From contig NZ_QOZG01000001.1 in NCBI RefSeq assembly GCF_003335045.1, positions 186,001 through 250,000 on the forward strand: a stretch of 64,000 bases of DNA, given 5' to 3'. Below are positions 1-8,426 of the stretch, piece by piece; the first letter of the stretch is position 1; each line of letters starts with the position of its first letter. The notes under the pieces were generated by a model. That model made no database searches, was not told the origin of the DNA, and was given only the letters and a program-made list of their open reading frames with translations. Position numbers and translations under genes: made by a program. This DNA is from Paramesorhizobium salinisoli (GTDB lineage Bacteria; Pseudomonadota; Alphaproteobacteria; Rhizobiales; Rhizobiaceae).

Positions 1-335
1 CCGATATCGGCGAAGCGGTGCACATCGCCACCGACACCGGTTTCGAGCGCATTCTTACCTCAGGCCGCGCCCCAATCGCGCTTGAAGGACTCGACGATCT
101 GGAGAAAGCCTTCGCGGCGGCGGGAGACAAGATCGCCATCATGCCGGGATCAGGACTGACGGCGGACAATGTGGATATTTTATTGTCCCGGTTACCTGTG
201 ACCGAAATCCACGCTTCGTGCAGCGCGGCGTTTCCGCCATCCAGTAGAAACCTGGTCCGCCTGGGCTTTGATGACGGCCTGCGGCGCAAGACCGACAAAC
301 ACCGTGTGGCTACGCTCAAGCGAAAGCTCCGGTAA
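1..335 (+). CDS. cutC: Copper homeostasis protein CutC, C-terminal part
   Basis: The reading frame is open at the left edge, so only the last 110 or so residues are present (the family is about 240 residues). The visible part has the CutC core: ILTSGRAP, then a Gly/Leu-rich stretch, IMPGSGLTADN, and a conserved TEIHAS near the end. CutC is a TIM-barrel cytoplasmic protein historically linked to copper tolerance; its biochemical role is unclear. A GTG at position 18 is internal and not the start. The tail after IHAS is slightly longer and more basic than usual. Confidence 0.85.
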   Translation, partial: DIGEAVHIATDTGFERILTSGRAPIALEGLDDLEKAFAAAGDKIAIMPGSGLTADNVDILLSRLPVTEIHASCSAAFPPSSRNLVRLGFDDGLRRKTDKHRVATLKRKLR

Positions 336-386
336 AACAGATAGTTGGCGCATTTATCGGATTCGATATGGAAGCGTTCTGCACTT

Positions 387-423
387 CCTCTGCCGCCCTT
401 CGACAAGCTCACGAGGGCAGAGG
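387..423. repeat. Intergenic palindrome, CTTCGACAAGCTCA type
   Basis: The arms CCTCTGCC and GGCAGAGG close a loop holding GCCCTTCGACAAGCTCACGAG. It lies between the convergent cutC and LysR genes. A diverged reverse-complement copy of the loop sequence is at 49844-49864. It could also act as a bidirectional terminator, but it has no T-run. Confidence 0.5.
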
Positions 424-451
424 GAGGCATTTAAACGCCACTTTCAGATAC

Positions 452-1354
452 TCAAAACTTCCCCGTCCGCTGATACTTCTCGAAAATCCCCCTCAGATGC
501 TCCGCCACCACCTGGACATGCTGGCCGGCATCCTTGGCGACGATCATGCCAAGCTCATAGGTGCCGAGCGGTGGCAGGCCGTGTTCCGGCCCGAGTGCGA
601 TGATCCCCTCGCCTAGCAAAGTCTTGCCAAATGGAGCGATGGCCAGATCGGCGAGAATTGCCGAGCGCTGCCCCGTGGTATGTGAACTCATATAGGCGAC
701 GCGATAGTCCCGCCCCGCCGCTTCGAGTGCCTCCAGCGCATTGCCGCGCCAGGCGCAACCCTCCTCCCACATCGAGAGCGGCAGCGGGTCGCGTTCATGC
801 GCGGTGCCGCATTTGGCGCCGGCCCAAACCAGTTCCTCGGTCATCAGCACCTCGACATCGCTGGTCTTCGGCACCGTGTTCGACACATTGACCATGGTGA
901 TGTCGAGGCGGTGCTCGTCCATGCGCCTGCGCAGATTGATGCTCTGGTCGATGACGACATCGACAGTCACGCTCGGATGCGTTTCGGCGAAGCGCTTGAG
1001 CACGAAAGGCAGCACCCATTCCCCGATATCGTCCGGCGATCCCAGACGGACGACGCCCGACACGGTCGGCACCACGAACTTCGCCACAGCCTCGCGGTTG
1101 AGTGCGAGCATGCGCCTTGCATAACCCAGCAGCACCTCGCCATCGCTGGTCAGCGCCACCGAGCGCGCATCGCGCTCCAGAAGCGTGACGCCCAGCGTCT
1201 CCTCCAGCTTCTTGATCTGCATCGATACTGCCGACGGCGTGCGGAACACCGCATTCGCCGCAGCCGAGAAACTTCCGGTCTCCGCTATCATGACAAATGT
1301 CCTCAACACATCAAGATCGAGGATCGGTAGCGGGTGGTGCATGGGAGCTGTCAT
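452..1354 (-). CDS. LysR-family transcriptional regulator
   Basis: A 300-residue LysR regulator. Residues about 12-72 form the winged helix-turn-helix (DLDVLRTFVMIAETGSFSAAA, then TPSAVSMQIKKLEETLG and LLERDARSVALTSDGE). The rest is the periplasmic-binding-protein-like effector domain. It is divergent from a DUF1127 gene, and the 117-bp gap holds a TTGAT-N5-ATCAA palindrome that fits a LysR box. The usual arrangement is that such a regulator controls the divergent gene and itself; here that makes DUF1127 the likely target. The effector cannot be told from sequence. Confidence 0.9.
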   Translation of the reverse strand: MTAPMHHPLPILDLDVLRTFVMIAETGSFSAAANAVFRTPSAVSMQIKKLEETLGVTLLERDARSVALTSDGEVLLGYARRMLALNREAVAKFVVPTVSGVVRLGSPDDIGEWVLPFVLKRFAETHPSVTVDVVIDQSINLRRRMDEHRLDITMVNVSNTVPKTSDVEVLMTEELVWAGAKCGTAHERDPLPLSMWEEGCAWRGNALEALEAAGRDYRVAYMSSHTTGQRSAILADLAIAPFGKTLLGEGIIALGPEHGLPPLGTYELGMIVAKDAGQHVQVVAEHLRGIFEKYQRTGKF

Positions 1355-1405
1355 GATCTGCCTCTTAGATCAATTATTCTGAATGTAACTGTTCTTCAAT
1401 TTCGT

Positions 1406-1420
1406 TTGATTGAACATCAA
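1406..1420. promoter_or_regulatory. Candidate LysR-type operator
   Basis: Perfect inverted repeat TTGAT-TGAAC-ATCAA, which matches the T-N11-A pattern of LysR boxes. It sits between the divergent LysR gene and the DUF1127 gene, 51 bp from either start. Binding is inferred. Confidence 0.5.
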
Positions 1421-1471
1421 GCGTCCTGCATAGTCAACCCAGAAGTAACGGAAATGGACGAGGAAAAGACC

Positions 1472-1726
1472 ATGACCACCTGCGACAGAGACTATCTGGA
1501 CAATTATAGCACATCTCGGGCGACCTATGCTGATCGGTTGGTGCGCTTTTTCGAAAGCACCACACTCGGAGTTGCGAGGACATACAGAGAGAAAGTTGCG
1601 TTGATCGCCGCCCGGAAGCGGCAGCGCGACACCGTCCGCGCCCTGGCCTATCTGCCAGAGAACATTCTTCAGGATATCGGCTGGCCGGACCTCTATGAGC
1701 GTCAGCAAAGGAAGACCGGGAAATGA
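1472..1726 (+). CDS. DUF1127 small basic protein
   Basis: About 84 residues. The C-terminal half carries the DUF1127 signature: a basic helix (AARKRQRDTVRALAYLPE) followed by NILQDIGW. Proteins of this kind are common in alphaproteobacteria; some are small RNA-binding regulators of phosphate, carbon or stress responses, but no role can be assigned here. I prefer the ATG at 1472 because GAGGAAA lies 7 nt before it; an in-frame ATG at 1454 would add six residues but has a poor ribosome site. A strong terminator follows. It is the probable target of the divergent LysR regulator. Confidence 0.75.
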   Translation: MTTCDRDYLDNYSTSRATYADRLVRFFESTTLGVARTYREKVALIAARKRQRDTVRALAYLPENILQDIGWPDLYERQQRKTGK

Positions 1727-1743
1727 TGTCTCGGGATAATGCC

Positions 1744-1783
1744 AACGGGCGGCACCGCTTGTTCCTGCCGCCCGTTATTCTTT
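1744..1783 (+). terminator. Rho-independent terminator after DUF1127 gene
   Basis: Perfect 11-bp stem AACGGGCGGCA / TGCCGCCCGTT with an 11-nt loop, then ATTCTTT. It starts 17 bp after the stop codon. Confidence 0.85.
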
Positions 1784-1961
1784 CCGGCCTGTTCCCAGCC
1801 CTATAAAATATCGCCCGTTTGCGACAGCTATTTCGTCGCACTTCCCATAGGAATAATTCTATGGCTCAATGGTTTTTAGGTCTTAACTGCGCCTGAATCG
1901 TGCTGAATCATTGTTCAGATGCGACAGAGAAACGGCAGAAGACAGCGGGAACATTGCAGCC

Positions 1962-2960
1962 ATGGATCAGAAAACGCTTATAAAGCGCTCATTCGTCTTC
2001 TTTCTCATTCCTGATTTCTCGATGATCGCCTTTGCGACGGCGATCGAGCCGTTGCGGATTGCCAATCGCATGCTCGGCTACAACGCCTATCGCTGGCGTC
2101 TCGCATCGAGCGACGGGAAGCCCATCACCGCATCCAATGGCGTTGAATGCGCAGTCACCTCCTCCCTTGAGGATGAGCGCCGCTTTCTGACCGGCGAAGA
2201 CAGGCCCTCGATGGTGTTCGTCTGCTCGGGCGTCCATGTGGAAAAGTTTCAGAACAAATCGGTCTTCGCCTGGCTGCGCGAGGAGTTCAATCGAGGCGTC
2301 GCCGTCGGCGGTCTCTGCACGGGCGCGCATATTCTCGCCGCCGCTGGCCTCCTCTCCGGCAAGCGCTGCGCCATTCATTGGGAAAATCTGCCCGGTTTCG
2401 CCGAGGCCTTCCCCAAAGCCGATGTCTATGCCGATTTGTTCGAGGTCGATGGCAATATCCACACCTGCGCGGGCGGCACCGCGGCGCTCGACATGATGCT
2501 CAAGCTCATCGGCGACGATTTCGACGACAATCTGGTCAACCGCGTCTGCGAGCAGGCCCTGACCGACCGTGTTCGCAACCCGCATGATCGCCAGCGCCTG
2601 CCGTTGCGCGCGCGCCTCGGCGTGCAGAACTCCAAGGTGCTGACCATCATCGAATTGATGGAGGCAAGCCTGACCGAGCCCTTGTCGCTGATCGAGGTCG
2701 CCGATCATGTCGGCCTCTCGCGCCGCCAGATCGAACGCCTGTTCCGCCAGGAAATGGGGCGGTCACCGGCACGATATTACCTGGAGATCCGCCTCGACCG
2801 CGCCCGCCACCTGCTCATCCAGTCGTCGATGCCTGTGGTGGAAGTGGCAGTCGCCTGCGGTTTCGTCTCGGCGTCGCATTTCTCCAAATGCTACCGCGAA
2901 CTCTACGGCCGCTCCCCGCAACAGGAACGCGCCGACCGCAAGCAACTGATTGCAGCGTGA
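1962..2960 (+). CDS. GlxA/GbdR-like AraC-family regulator
   Basis: About 332 residues. The N-terminal two-thirds is a DJ-1/PfpI-like (class I glutamine amidotransferase-like) domain, including GGLCTGAHILAAAGLL with the nucleophile-elbow Cys region. The last 100 residues are an AraC-type double helix-turn-helix (LSLIEVADHVGLSRRQIERLF, then VVEVAVACGFVSASHFSKCYRE). The layout and the RLPLRARLG linker resemble GbdR, the activator of glycine betaine and dimethylglycine catabolism. A dimethylglycine dehydrogenase-like gene lies 1 kb away, which fits but does not prove that role. I prefer the ATG at 1962 over an upstream TTG at 1911. Confidence 0.85.
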   Translation: MDQKTLIKRSFVFFLIPDFSMIAFATAIEPLRIANRMLGYNAYRWRLASSDGKPITASNGVECAVTSSLEDERRFLTGEDRPSMVFVCSGVHVEKFQNKSVFAWLREEFNRGVAVGGLCTGAHILAAAGLLSGKRCAIHWENLPGFAEAFPKADVYADLFEVDGNIHTCAGGTAALDMMLKLIGDDFDDNLVNRVCEQALTDRVRNPHDRQRLPLRARLGVQNSKVLTIIELMEASLTEPLSLIEVADHVGLSRRQIERLFRQEMGRSPARYYLEIRLDRARHLLIQSSMPVVEVAVACGFVSASHFSKCYRELYGRSPQQERADRKQLIAA

Positions 2961-2970
2961 GTAGTGAGTA

Positions 2971-3810
2971 TTACCTCCACTCCCAATCCCGCATGCGCTG
3001 CTGCCAAACCCGTTCGCCGGCCATGCAGTCGTAATCCTGCTTCTCCTGCACTTTGAGGACCGGCGGATCGTCCGCGTCAAAGGTCTCCGCCGGATCGCCG
3101 GCCAGTTCGAGCATCAGTTTGCGCCGCACGGCTTCGGGAAACTGCTCCCATGAATTGACCGGTATCATGAACGCTCCCGGTCCGCCGATGACGCAATCGC
3201 CGTAATACTGGTCGAGATCCTTCACGTCCCATCCGCCATAGAGCGAGCCGCGCGTCATCAGCGGCAGGCCGTTAATGGTGATGCCCTTGTCCAGTGCAGC
3301 GGCGCGCGCGGCGGTCACCGACCGGCCATGATTGTTCGGGCCGTCGCCGGAGACATCGATGATGCGGCGCTGTCCCTTGAAGCCGCTATTGTCGAAGAGC
3401 CCAGCGCTGAAATCGATCGCGCCCGAGATCGAGGTGCGGCTTTGCGGCGGCGGCACCGGCTGGTCGAGCTCGGCGGCGAGCTTTTCCGCCGCCTCTTTGC
3501 TATCGACCAGCGTCCAGGGAACGATGATGCGCTGGGAGCCGAAGCCCGCCCATTCGATATAGGTGATGGCGACGCGGCCGTGCAGCCCTTCCAGGATCGC
3601 CTTGATCACCTGCGGATGGCGCAGCGCCGCGACATAGCCATCGCGCTGGATCTTCTGCTCGAACGCCTCCATCGAGCGCGACGCATCGACGGCCAGCACC
3701 AGTTCCACGTCAACCGGAATGCCGTCTCCCGCCTTATCCTGGGCGCGCGCGGGGAACGAGGCCATAACGGCCATCATCATGACCAGCACATGGATCGTTC
3801 GCAGTCCCAT
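2971..3810 (-). CDS. Secreted VWA-type protein, DUF1194
   Basis: A 279-residue exported protein. It has a signal peptide of about 23 residues ending ARA, then a von Willebrand factor A-like domain. The metal-site motif DxSxS is present as DASRS at residues 42-46. A second conserved stretch, IDVSGDGPNN, is typical of DUF1194. The function of the family is unknown; VWA domains mediate protein contacts through a divalent metal. It is convergent with the GbdR-like gene (10 bp apart) and sits 79 bp downstream of the dehydrogenase gene on the same strand. Confidence 0.85.
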   Translation of the reverse strand: MGLRTIHVLVMMMAVMASFPARAQDKAGDGIPVDVELVLAVDASRSMEAFEQKIQRDGYVAALRHPQVIKAILEGLHGRVAITYIEWAGFGSQRIIVPWTLVDSKEAAEKLAAELDQPVPPPQSRTSISGAIDFSAGLFDNSGFKGQRRIIDVSGDGPNNHGRSVTAARAAALDKGITINGLPLMTRGSLYGGWDVKDLDQYYGDCVIGGPGAFMIPVNSWEQFPEAVRRKLMLELAGDPAETFDADDPPVLKVQEKQDYDCMAGERVWQQRMRDWEWR

Positions 3811-3889
3811 ACTGGAACAATATCACAAGAAATGAAAAATGCCGCGACGAAAACACACGCCGCGGCATCAATCGGTCAGTCCAACGCGT

Positions 3890-6400
3890 TTACGCCTTCA
3901 GTCGCTCGTTTTCCGGATCGAACGGCGATTCCTGAATGGCGGTTGCCTTGTGCATTCTGCCGAGGATCCGGATCTCGAATTCGGTTCCGAGCGCGGAGAG
4001 GTCCGGCTTGACCATCGCGAGCGCCAGGCTCTTGCCCAGGCGCCAGCCATAGCTGCCATGCGTCGCACGGCCGACGAGCTTGCCATTCTGGTAGATCGGC
4101 TCCGAGCCGCGTATGTCGGCATCGCCGATATCATGCACCTCAAGCGTCACGAAGTTCCACTTCAGCCCTTGCTCACGCGCCTTCACCACCGCGTCGCGGC
4201 CAATGAAATCGCCCTTGTTGGGATGAACGAAGCGGTCGAGACCGGATTCGAAGGCGTTATATTCGATGGAAAGTTCGCGCGGGATCAGGCGATAGGATTT
4301 CTCCACCGCCATCGCCGTCATGGCGCGAATGCCGAACGGCTTGATGCCGAATTCCGCGCCTGCTTCCATCAGAAGGTCGTAGATCGTGTTCTGCTGCTCG
4401 ATCGGGTGATGCAGCTCCCAGCCAAGCTCGCCGACGAAATTGACGCGCAGCGCATGTGCCGTCGCCGGTCCGACACTGATCTTTTTGCCAGACAGCCAGG
4501 GAAAGTCCTCATTCGCGAGGCTCGTACGGGTCAGCTTCTGCAACACCTTGCGGCTGTTGGGCCCTGCCAGCACCAGCACGCCGAACAACTGGGTGATGGG
4601 ACGCAGGCGCACCGATCCGTCCGCAGGCAGAAGCTTGGCGAGATAATCATGATCATGGTTTTCGTAAGCGCCAGCCGAAACCAGATAGAACGAACCGGGC
4701 TTCCATTCATAGACGGTGAATTCCGAGCGCACGCCGCCATTCTTGGTCAGCAGATGGCAAAGCGCGATGCGCCCCATCTTCTTAGGGATGCGGTTGGCGA
4801 GGATCGAGTCTAGCCATGCGCGCGCGCCGGGGCCGGAAACTTCCATCTTGGCGAAGGCAGACATGTCGAGAAGGCCGACATTCTCGCTCACATTCTTCAC
4901 CTCGTTGCCGACATGCTCGAAGTAGTTCGAGCGGCGGAACGACCACAACTCCTTGACCTTGCCGTCGGCATCGGGCTTCGGATGGTTGCGGTTGAGCAAC
5001 ACGTCCGGCTTGTCCAGCGAGGCAACATCGATGCCGTAACCTTCCGGCGCGAACCAGTTGGCGCGTTCCCAGCCATAGACGGAGCCGAACACTCCGCCGA
5101 GCGCCTTCTGGCGATCATAGGAGGGCGAACGCTTCAAGGGCCGCGCCGCGCCGCGCTCCTCGTCCGGATAATGGACGGAGAAGACTTCCGCATAGGCTTC
5201 CTCGTTCTTCTCCTTGAGATAACCCTCGGTCGCATAGGGCCCGAAGCGGCGCGGATCCACGCCCATCATGTCGATGGACGGCTCGCCTTCGACGATCCAT
5301 TCCGCGAGCTGCCAGCCGGCCCCGCCCGCCGCCGTCACGCCGAAGGAATGTCCTTCGTTGAGCCAGAAATTCTTCAATCGTGGCGCCGGGCCGATGATCG
5401 GCGAACCATCGGGCGTATAGGCGATAGCGCCGTTATAAACCTTCTTGATGCCAACTTCACCGAAGGCCGGTACGCGGGCGATGGCCGTTTCAATATAGGG
5501 CATCAGCCGCTCCAGATCTTCCTGGAACAGCTCGTATTCGCTTTGGTCGGAAGGCCCATCGACATAGCAGACCGGCGCGCCCTTCTCGTAAGGTCCAAGC
5601 AGCAGGCCGCCATTTTCCTCGCGCATGTACCAGGAGGAATCGCTCTCGCGCAGCACGCCCATCTCAGGCAGGCCCTTGGCCTTGCGTTCGAGAATAGCCG
5701 GATGCGGCTCAGTGACAATATACTGATGCTCGACCGGAATAACGGGAATATCGAGGCCGACCATCTGGCCGGTCTTGCGCGCGAAATTGCCGGTGGCGGA
5801 AATCACATGCTCGGTGAGAATATCGCCCTTGTCTGTCTTGACCAGCCATTGGCCGTCCGGCTGCTGCTCGATGCCCAGAACCGCAGTATGGCGATAGATG
5901 GTTGCGCCACGGTCGCGCGCGCCCTTGGCCAACGCCTGTGTCAAATCCGCCGGCTGGATATAGCCGTCATCGGGATGCTGGATCGCCCCCAGAATGCCGT
6001 CCATTTCAGCGAGCGGCCAGATTTCCTTGACCTCTTCGGGCGTAAGCAACTTGACCGGCACACCGATCGTCTCCGCCACGCCGGCATAATACATATATTC
6101 GTCCCAGCGGTCTTTGGTGCGGGCCAAACGGATATTGGTGCAATTGGTGAAACCGACATTCATGCCGGTTTCTTCCTGCAGTTCCTGATAGAACTTCACC
6201 GAATATTTGTGGATCTGGCCGACCGAATAGCTCATGTTGAACAGAGGCAAGAGCCCCGCCGCATGCCACGTCGAGCCCGAGGTCAGTTCCTTACGCTCGA
6301 TCAGGACGACATCGCTCCAGCCCTTCTTCGCCAGATGGTAGAGCGTCGAAACGCCCACCACACCGCCACCGATCACCACCGCACGGGCATGGGTCTTCAT
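3890..6400 (-). CDS. FAD-dependent dimethylglycine/sarcosine dehydrogenase-like enzyme with GcvT domain
   Basis: An 836-residue two-domain flavoenzyme. Residues 1-400 are a DAO-type oxidoreductase with the dinucleotide motif VIGGGVVGVS near residue 10 and SGSTWHAAG at about 44-52, where a His is the covalent FAD attachment point in relatives. Residues about 430-836 are a GcvT/aminomethyltransferase-like domain that passes the one-carbon unit to tetrahydrofolate. Relatives oxidatively demethylate dimethylglycine or sarcosine. Substrate choice cannot be fixed from sequence. The nearby GbdR-like regulator supports a glycine betaine-derived substrate. It stands alone on its strand with a 215-bp leader region that contains a hairpin. 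Confidence 0.85.
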   Translation of the reverse strand: MKTHARAVVIGGGVVGVSTLYHLAKKGWSDVVLIERKELTSGSTWHAAGLLPLFNMSYSVGQIHKYSVKFYQELQEETGMNVGFTNCTNIRLARTKDRWDEYMYYAGVAETIGVPVKLLTPEEVKEIWPLAEMDGILGAIQHPDDGYIQPADLTQALAKGARDRGATIYRHTAVLGIEQQPDGQWLVKTDKGDILTEHVISATGNFARKTGQMVGLDIPVIPVEHQYIVTEPHPAILERKAKGLPEMGVLRESDSSWYMREENGGLLLGPYEKGAPVCYVDGPSDQSEYELFQEDLERLMPYIETAIARVPAFGEVGIKKVYNGAIAYTPDGSPIIGPAPRLKNFWLNEGHSFGVTAAGGAGWQLAEWIVEGEPSIDMMGVDPRRFGPYATEGYLKEKNEEAYAEVFSVHYPDEERGAARPLKRSPSYDRQKALGGVFGSVYGWERANWFAPEGYGIDVASLDKPDVLLNRNHPKPDADGKVKELWSFRRSNYFEHVGNEVKNVSENVGLLDMSAFAKMEVSGPGARAWLDSILANRIPKKMGRIALCHLLTKNGGVRSEFTVYEWKPGSFYLVSAGAYENHDHDYLAKLLPADGSVRLRPITQLFGVLVLAGPNSRKVLQKLTRTSLANEDFPWLSGKKISVGPATAHALRVNFVGELGWELHHPIEQQNTIYDLLMEAGAEFGIKPFGIRAMTAMAVEKSYRLIPRELSIEYNAFESGLDRFVHPNKGDFIGRDAVVKAREQGLKWNFVTLEVHDIGDADIRGSEPIYQNGKLVGRATHGSYGWRLGKSLALAMVKPDLSALGTEFEIRILGRMHKATAIQESPFDPENERLKA

Positions 6401-6424
6401 ATCGTGTCATTCCCCTGAATAAAG

Positions 6425-6442
6425 GCGGGCTTCTCGGCCCGC
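6425..6442 (-). other. Leader hairpin upstream of the dehydrogenase gene
   Basis: The inverted repeat GCGGGC-TTCTCG-GCCCGC lies 25 bp before the dehydrogenase start. Read on the minus strand it is followed by CTTTATTC, so it resembles a weak terminator in the leader. No gene upstream would need it, so it may be an attenuator or simply a leader stem. Confidence 0.35.
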
Positions 6443-6638
6443 GCATAAGGACGGATTTTTGTGCACTATGCCGAGTGCCCCGGCCATTGGTAAGGCCTGT
6501 TTGCGACATGGCCACGAAATGCCGCGACGCGCAACATGGCAGTCATGTCGGCGGCAATCGGCAACGGTCTGCATAATCCCTGAGCCTTGCCATTTCGTCT
6601 TTCATGACCGATGAATGGCTGAGCGGGGGAGATCGATC

Positions 6639-8354
6639 GTGACGGACATGCCGGCTGAACAATATGAAGGGGGCGGCGGGCGGGAGCCTTTCCTGCGCCG
6701 TATGGCAAGGGCGCCGCTTGCCTGGCTCGCGCTGGCCCTTCTCGCGCTCTGTGTTCTCCTGAGCATCCGCCTCATCCTGCCCATCGGCCCGATGTATTGG
6801 GACACCTACATCTATTTCGATGCCGCGCAGCGGATCTATAACGGCCAGATACCCAACACAGATTTTCTCACTCCGGTGGGGCCGCTCGCCTATTATATCT
6901 TTGCGCTGGGCCTGAAACTTTTCCCCCATGCTCAGCCGCTTCTTCTCGCCCAATGGGTCATCCTGATCGTCGCGGCTCCGTTGATGGCGGTGATCATCCA
7001 GGACGTCGCTCGCACTGAGCGCCGTCTCGCCTTCGCACTGCTCATCCCATTCCTGATTTTCGCCATCTGCCCCGCCAATGTGCAGTCCTTCCATCCCTAT
7101 CCCGGCTTGGACGGCTTCGGCATCTACAATCGCCACGCCACGCTGCTGCTCTATGTGCTGGTTTCCGCCCTGATGTTCGTCAAGGATGGCCGCAGGCTCG
7201 CGATTATCTGCGGGCTGGCCATGCTGGCGCTGTTCCTCATCAAGGCCACCGGCTTTCTGGCCGGCGGCTTGATCGGCCTTCTGGCGCTATTGTCCGGGCG
7301 TATTTCCTGGCGCAGCGTCGTCCTGGCGGGCGCGATATTCCTCGCCGCCCTCATCTGCCTGGAATTCAACGGGCGTATGATAACAGCCTATCTCGACGAG
7401 ATAGCTCTGCTCATCGGCATGAATGAAGAGGCGTTGCTGCCACGATTCCTCACGGTTCTCTCCACCGATCTGGACATCATTCTGGCCGGTGGCGTTCTGG
7501 TTCTCGCGCTCGCCTGGATGGGACGGCAGAAACTCCGCGCCGGCTCAGCGGCGACCCTGCTCAACAGCAATTTCGTCTGGCTCGGCGTGGCGCTTGTCGC
7601 CGGCATCTTCTTCGAAACGCAGAACACCGGCAGCCAGGATTTTACCTTCCTGTGGCCGATCCTTCTGGCGATCTTCATCCAGTCCGCTAATGAACCTGTT
7701 CCACGGCGGCTTTTGATCGCCGTACTGGTCGGATTTGTCGCGATCCCCTATACAGCCAAGATCGCCCATAAGACGCTGCGCGCCGTCGCCGTATCGCCGA
7801 CCTATGTCGCAGCACCGGTGACGGATATGAAAACACTGGGGCAGGTCTCTACGCGCTGGGATATCATGGAGCGCAGTCTGCTCATGGAAAAGCACTATCT
7901 GAAACATGGCGATGCCTATAGCGATCTCTCCAGCCATGGCCAGCTTCCAAGCTGGCAGCTTTATTCAGAGCTCGATTACCAGATGTACTGGGTCATCTCC
8001 GCGGATGAGGCCGTCAAGGCTATCAGGCAGTTCGAAGCCACGAACGGCGTCCACTTCGCAACCCTCATGAATCTCGATTTCACCAATCCGTTTCCATGGC
8101 TTCTCGATCGTGACGCGACACGGCACATCCAGATCGGCGCCGACCCCTACCGCACCGTGCCGCCGCTTGATGACGCTGCCCGGAAATCGATCGCCGAGAC
8201 CGACGCCGTGCTCGTGCCGCACTGCCCGTTGACCACCGGCCGCCGTGCGCTACGCCGCATCTATGCCGACGCGCTCAAGGACCGGCAGGAGGTGAAGCTC
8301 AACGATTGCTGGGACATGCTGCTGCGGCCGGGGGTTTTCCCAACCTCCCCTTGA
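6639..8354 (+). CDS. Polytopic membrane protein, GT-C glycosyltransferase-like
   Basis: About 571 residues with roughly ten hydrophobic segments. The loop after the first segment contains WDTYIYFDAAQRI and then PNTDFLTPVGPLAYYIF, the pattern of Asp residues and aromatic/Pro-rich second loop typical of GT-C enzymes that take sugar from a polyprenyl-phosphate donor. The soluble tail (after about residue 390) is unrecognised. The family assignment is by pattern, not by clear homology. I prefer GTG at 6639, which has GGGGGAG 7 nt before it, over ATG at 6615. It is convergent with the lipid-sugar gene run, 72 bp away, and would suit the final transfer step of that pathway. Confidence 0.7.
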   Translation: MTDMPAEQYEGGGGREPFLRRMARAPLAWLALALLALCVLLSIRLILPIGPMYWDTYIYFDAAQRIYNGQIPNTDFLTPVGPLAYYIFALGLKLFPHAQPLLLAQWVILIVAAPLMAVIIQDVARTERRLAFALLIPFLIFAICPANVQSFHPYPGLDGFGIYNRHATLLLYVLVSALMFVKDGRRLAIICGLAMLALFLIKATGFLAGGLIGLLALLSGRISWRSVVLAGAIFLAALICLEFNGRMITAYLDEIALLIGMNEEALLPRFLTVLSTDLDIILAGGVLVLALAWMGRQKLRAGSAATLLNSNFVWLGVALVAGIFFETQNTGSQDFTFLWPILLAIFIQSANEPVPRRLLIAVLVGFVAIPYTAKIAHKTLRAVAVSPTYVAAPVTDMKTLGQVSTRWDIMERSLLMEKHYLKHGDAYSDLSSHGQLPSWQLYSELDYQMYWVISADEAVKAIRQFEATNGVHFATLMNLDFTNPFPWLLDRDATRHIQIGADPYRTVPPLDDAARKSIAETDAVLVPHCPLTTGRRALRRIYADALKDRQEVKLNDCWDMLLRPGVFPTSP

Positions 8355-8426
8355 TGGTCCTGCCCCCTTGATGGCCGGCATCTGCTCCCCATCTCCCCGA
8401 AACAAGAAGATGAAGAGCGGATAGCT

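Noticed and set aside
4913-6418. 501-residue plus-strand frame over the dehydrogenase gene
   Set aside because: Antisense shadow; no domain, and the dehydrogenase motifs on the minus strand are clear.
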